From positions 61,404 to 125,403 of the forward strand of contig NZ_PNOR01000008.1 in NCBI RefSeq assembly GCF_002869765.1: a stretch of DNA of 64,000 nt, written 5' to 3'. A model generated the notes under the pieces. It was given only the letters and a program-made list of their open reading frames with translations. It was not told where the DNA came from and did no database searches. Numbering within the stretch: position 1 is the first letter of the stretch; every line of letters begins with the position of its first letter. This DNA comes from Deinococcus planocerae. GTDB lineage: Bacteria > Deinococcota > Deinococci > Deinococcales > Deinococcaceae. Shown piece after piece: positions 62,457-64,000 of the stretch. A program made the position numbers and the translations under genes.

Positions 62457-62531
62457 GCCCGAGTCGCAGGGCCGCGCCTCACCTTCCCACCGCTGCGGGG
62501 AGGTGGGGCGCTCCGTGTTGTGTGCCAGGGG

Positions 62532-63749
62532 CTAGGCTCGCGCCTCTTCCAGCCCCTCCCGGCCCGGCACCTCACGCAGCGCCCAGCGCAGGCCCAGGGC
62601 GGTCAGCCCGCCCACCGCCATCAGGGTGAGCCAGGGGAGCAGGGGCAGGCCCAAGCGGGCGCTCACGTCGATGAGCGTCCCCCCGACCACGTTGCCGACC
62701 GCGCCCCCCAGCCCCAGGCTGATCGCGGAGAACCCGAAGTAGCTGCCCGTGAGGCCGGGAGGAGCCAGCCGCGCCGTGAGGGTCTGCTGGGTGGGGTAAA
62801 CGAGCATGGTGCCTAGGCTGTAGAGCGCCACGCAGGCGAGCAGTTGCCCAAAGGTCGCCGCGAAGCCCATGAGCCCCAGGCTCAGCCCGACCGCCAGCAC
62901 GGCGGCGACGAGGGCCACCCGCGTCCGCACCCGCCGCTCGACGAAGCGCAACAGGGGGTACTGAAGCACCACCGCCAGCCCCGCCGAGAGGCCGTACAGC
63001 GGTCCGGTCGCCCCCGGCCCCGCGAGTGCGACCGCCTTGAGGGTCACCGCCACGTTGAGCTGCGTGCTCAGCAGGAAGTAGCCCACGAGCACCAGCGTGA
63101 AGCGCCGGAAGCGGCGGTCGAGGGCGGCGGCTTTCAGCCCGGCGAGGCCCCCCGCCGCCGTGCGCTCGGGGCGGATGTGGGGCAGGGTCGCGGCGAGGAC
63201 CGCGCAGGCCAGCAGGTACACGCTGCCCGCCGAGATCGCCGCCGTGCGGAAGCCCAGCCCGATCAGGGACGCGCCGATGAGGGGCCCCGTCACCATGCCG
63301 AGGTTGCCGGAGATGGAGGTCAGGCTGAACATGCGCGACCGGTGTTCGGGGGCCGTGACGCCCGTGATCGCCGCGTTCTTGGGCGCGTCGAAGAGGCCGC
63401 CCCCGACCCCCGCCAGCACGGACGCGGCGAGCAGCACGGGCAGTGTGTCGGCGAAGCCCATCCAGGTAAAGCCCAGCGTTCGGATCAGGCACCCGGCCAG
63501 GATCAGCGGTTTGGGTCCGATTCGGTCGGCCCAGGCGCCCCCGAACACCGTCAGCCCCTGCTGGGTCAGTTGCCGCACCCCCAGCACCAGCCCCACGCTC
63601 GCCGCCGCCCACCCCAGCCCGTCCACGAAATGCACCGTCACGAGCGGGATGACGGCGAAGAACCCGCCCCACATCAGGAAATTCGCCGCGATCAAGCCGA
63701 GCTGCGCGGGTGAGGGGCGGAACGGCGCGGGGGTGGGGAGCGCGGTCAC
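62532..63749 (-). CDS. MFS transporter (MdtH-like)
   Basis: A 405-residue major facilitator with 12 helices. The first half has LIAANFLMWGGFFAVIPLVT and the loop 2-3 motif FGGAWADRIGPKPLILAG; GVGGGLFDAPKNAAITGVTA is characteristic of MdtH-type exporters. Substrate unknown, perhaps drugs or fatty-acid-like compounds. Start is a GTG 7 nt after TACACT (leaderless). No regulator is beside it. Confidence 0.88.
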   Translation of the reverse strand: MTALPTPAPFRPSPAQLGLIAANFLMWGGFFAVIPLVTVHFVDGLGWAAASVGLVLGVRQLTQQGLTVFGGAWADRIGPKPLILAGCLIRTLGFTWMGFADTLPVLLAASVLAGVGGGLFDAPKNAAITGVTAPEHRSRMFSLTSISGNLGMVTGPLIGASLIGLGFRTAAISAGSVYLLACAVLAATLPHIRPERTAAGGLAGLKAAALDRRFRRFTLVLVGYFLLSTQLNVAVTLKAVALAGPGATGPLYGLSAGLAVVLQYPLLRFVERRVRTRVALVAAVLAVGLSLGLMGFAATFGQLLACVALYSLGTMLVYPTQQTLTARLAPPGLTGSYFGFSAISLGLGGAVGNVVGGTLIDVSARLGLPLLPWLTLMAVGGLTALGLRWALREVPGREGLEEARA

Positions 63750-63831
63750 GGGGTGGAGTGTACGCCCCTCGGCGCGAGCAGGAGAGAGCCACGAGGGAAT
63801 GATCCTCACCGCCTCCAGTCGGGCAGGCTAG

Positions 63832-64000
<169 letters not shown>

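Overview
This is a gene-dense, high-GC chromosomal window that almost certainly comes from a Deinococcus species. The strongest markers are ddrB (the Deinococcus single-strand DNA-binding repair protein) with a perfect 17-bp radiation/desiccation response motif in front of it, a Thermus-type isocitrate dehydrogenase, and about two dozen genes whose start codon lies only 6-7 nt after a TANNNT -10 box. That last arrangement is the leaderless-mRNA signature described for Deinococcus. There is no rRNA operon, intact prophage, transposase or CRISPR array.

Layout. 1-5850: the 3' part of a GAF-GGDEF diguanylate cyclase, then mce, a VanZ-like protein, a MoxR ATPase and a giant DUF58-transglutaminase fusion. 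5861-10130: a triple ATP-cone 2-phosphoglycerate kinase-like protein, TetR and GntR regulators, and moaA. 10253-15033: an acetate uptake and activation cluster (DUF485 protein, ActP, Acs), then a small P-loop kinase gene interrupted by an in-frame TGA. 14995-24653: aminotransferase, IclR and winged-helix regulators, an MFS exporter, two parts of a cystine-type ABC transporter, beta-carbonic anhydrase, and icd divergent from a small winged-helix regulator. 25342-26150: the SRP RNA, tRNA-Leu(GAG) and rpsO with a long leader. 26192-29712: a LexA/CI-like S24 repressor facing a holin-like membrane protein that overlaps an HtrA-like protease, then a lipoprotein. 29785-35185: rsmD-coaD, metK with a structured leader, and a large secreted subtilase lipoprotein.

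35278-44559: small Deinococcus-type proteins, a sirtuin, a VapBC-type toxin-antitoxin pair, KptA, and a riboflavin operon (ribD-ribE-ribBA) under an FMN riboswitch. A MerR regulator, a PaaI thioesterase and an AT-richer HsdR_N-DUF4357 nuclease follow. The nuclease is divergent from ddrB (44634) across the radiation response motif. 45196-56849: a MazG-like hydrolase whose C-terminal tail is encoded by a dispersed repeat, a tRNA 3'-end remnant, a phosphoesterase, arginase, a second MerR gene, a DUF512 radical SAM protein, MscL, a DinB-fold protein, a VWA protein, a DMT transporter, META and CvpA proteins, and an orphan NarL-type response regulator. 56869-63749: a beta-lactamase-fold protein, a cytochrome bc operon (cytochrome c, Rieske, cytochrome b), small proteins, a DUF4142 lipoprotein and an MFS transporter.

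Together the genes cover central metabolism (acetate, TCA, riboflavin, SAM, CoA, molybdopterin), respiration, cell envelope and stress response. Accessory features are modest: a likely acquired nuclease, a phage-like repressor/holin/protease module, one TA pair and two families of dispersed inverted repeats. Most very long overlapping open frames in this sequence are artefacts of high GC and were left out. No homology search could be run, so family names come from recognisable motifs, order and length.
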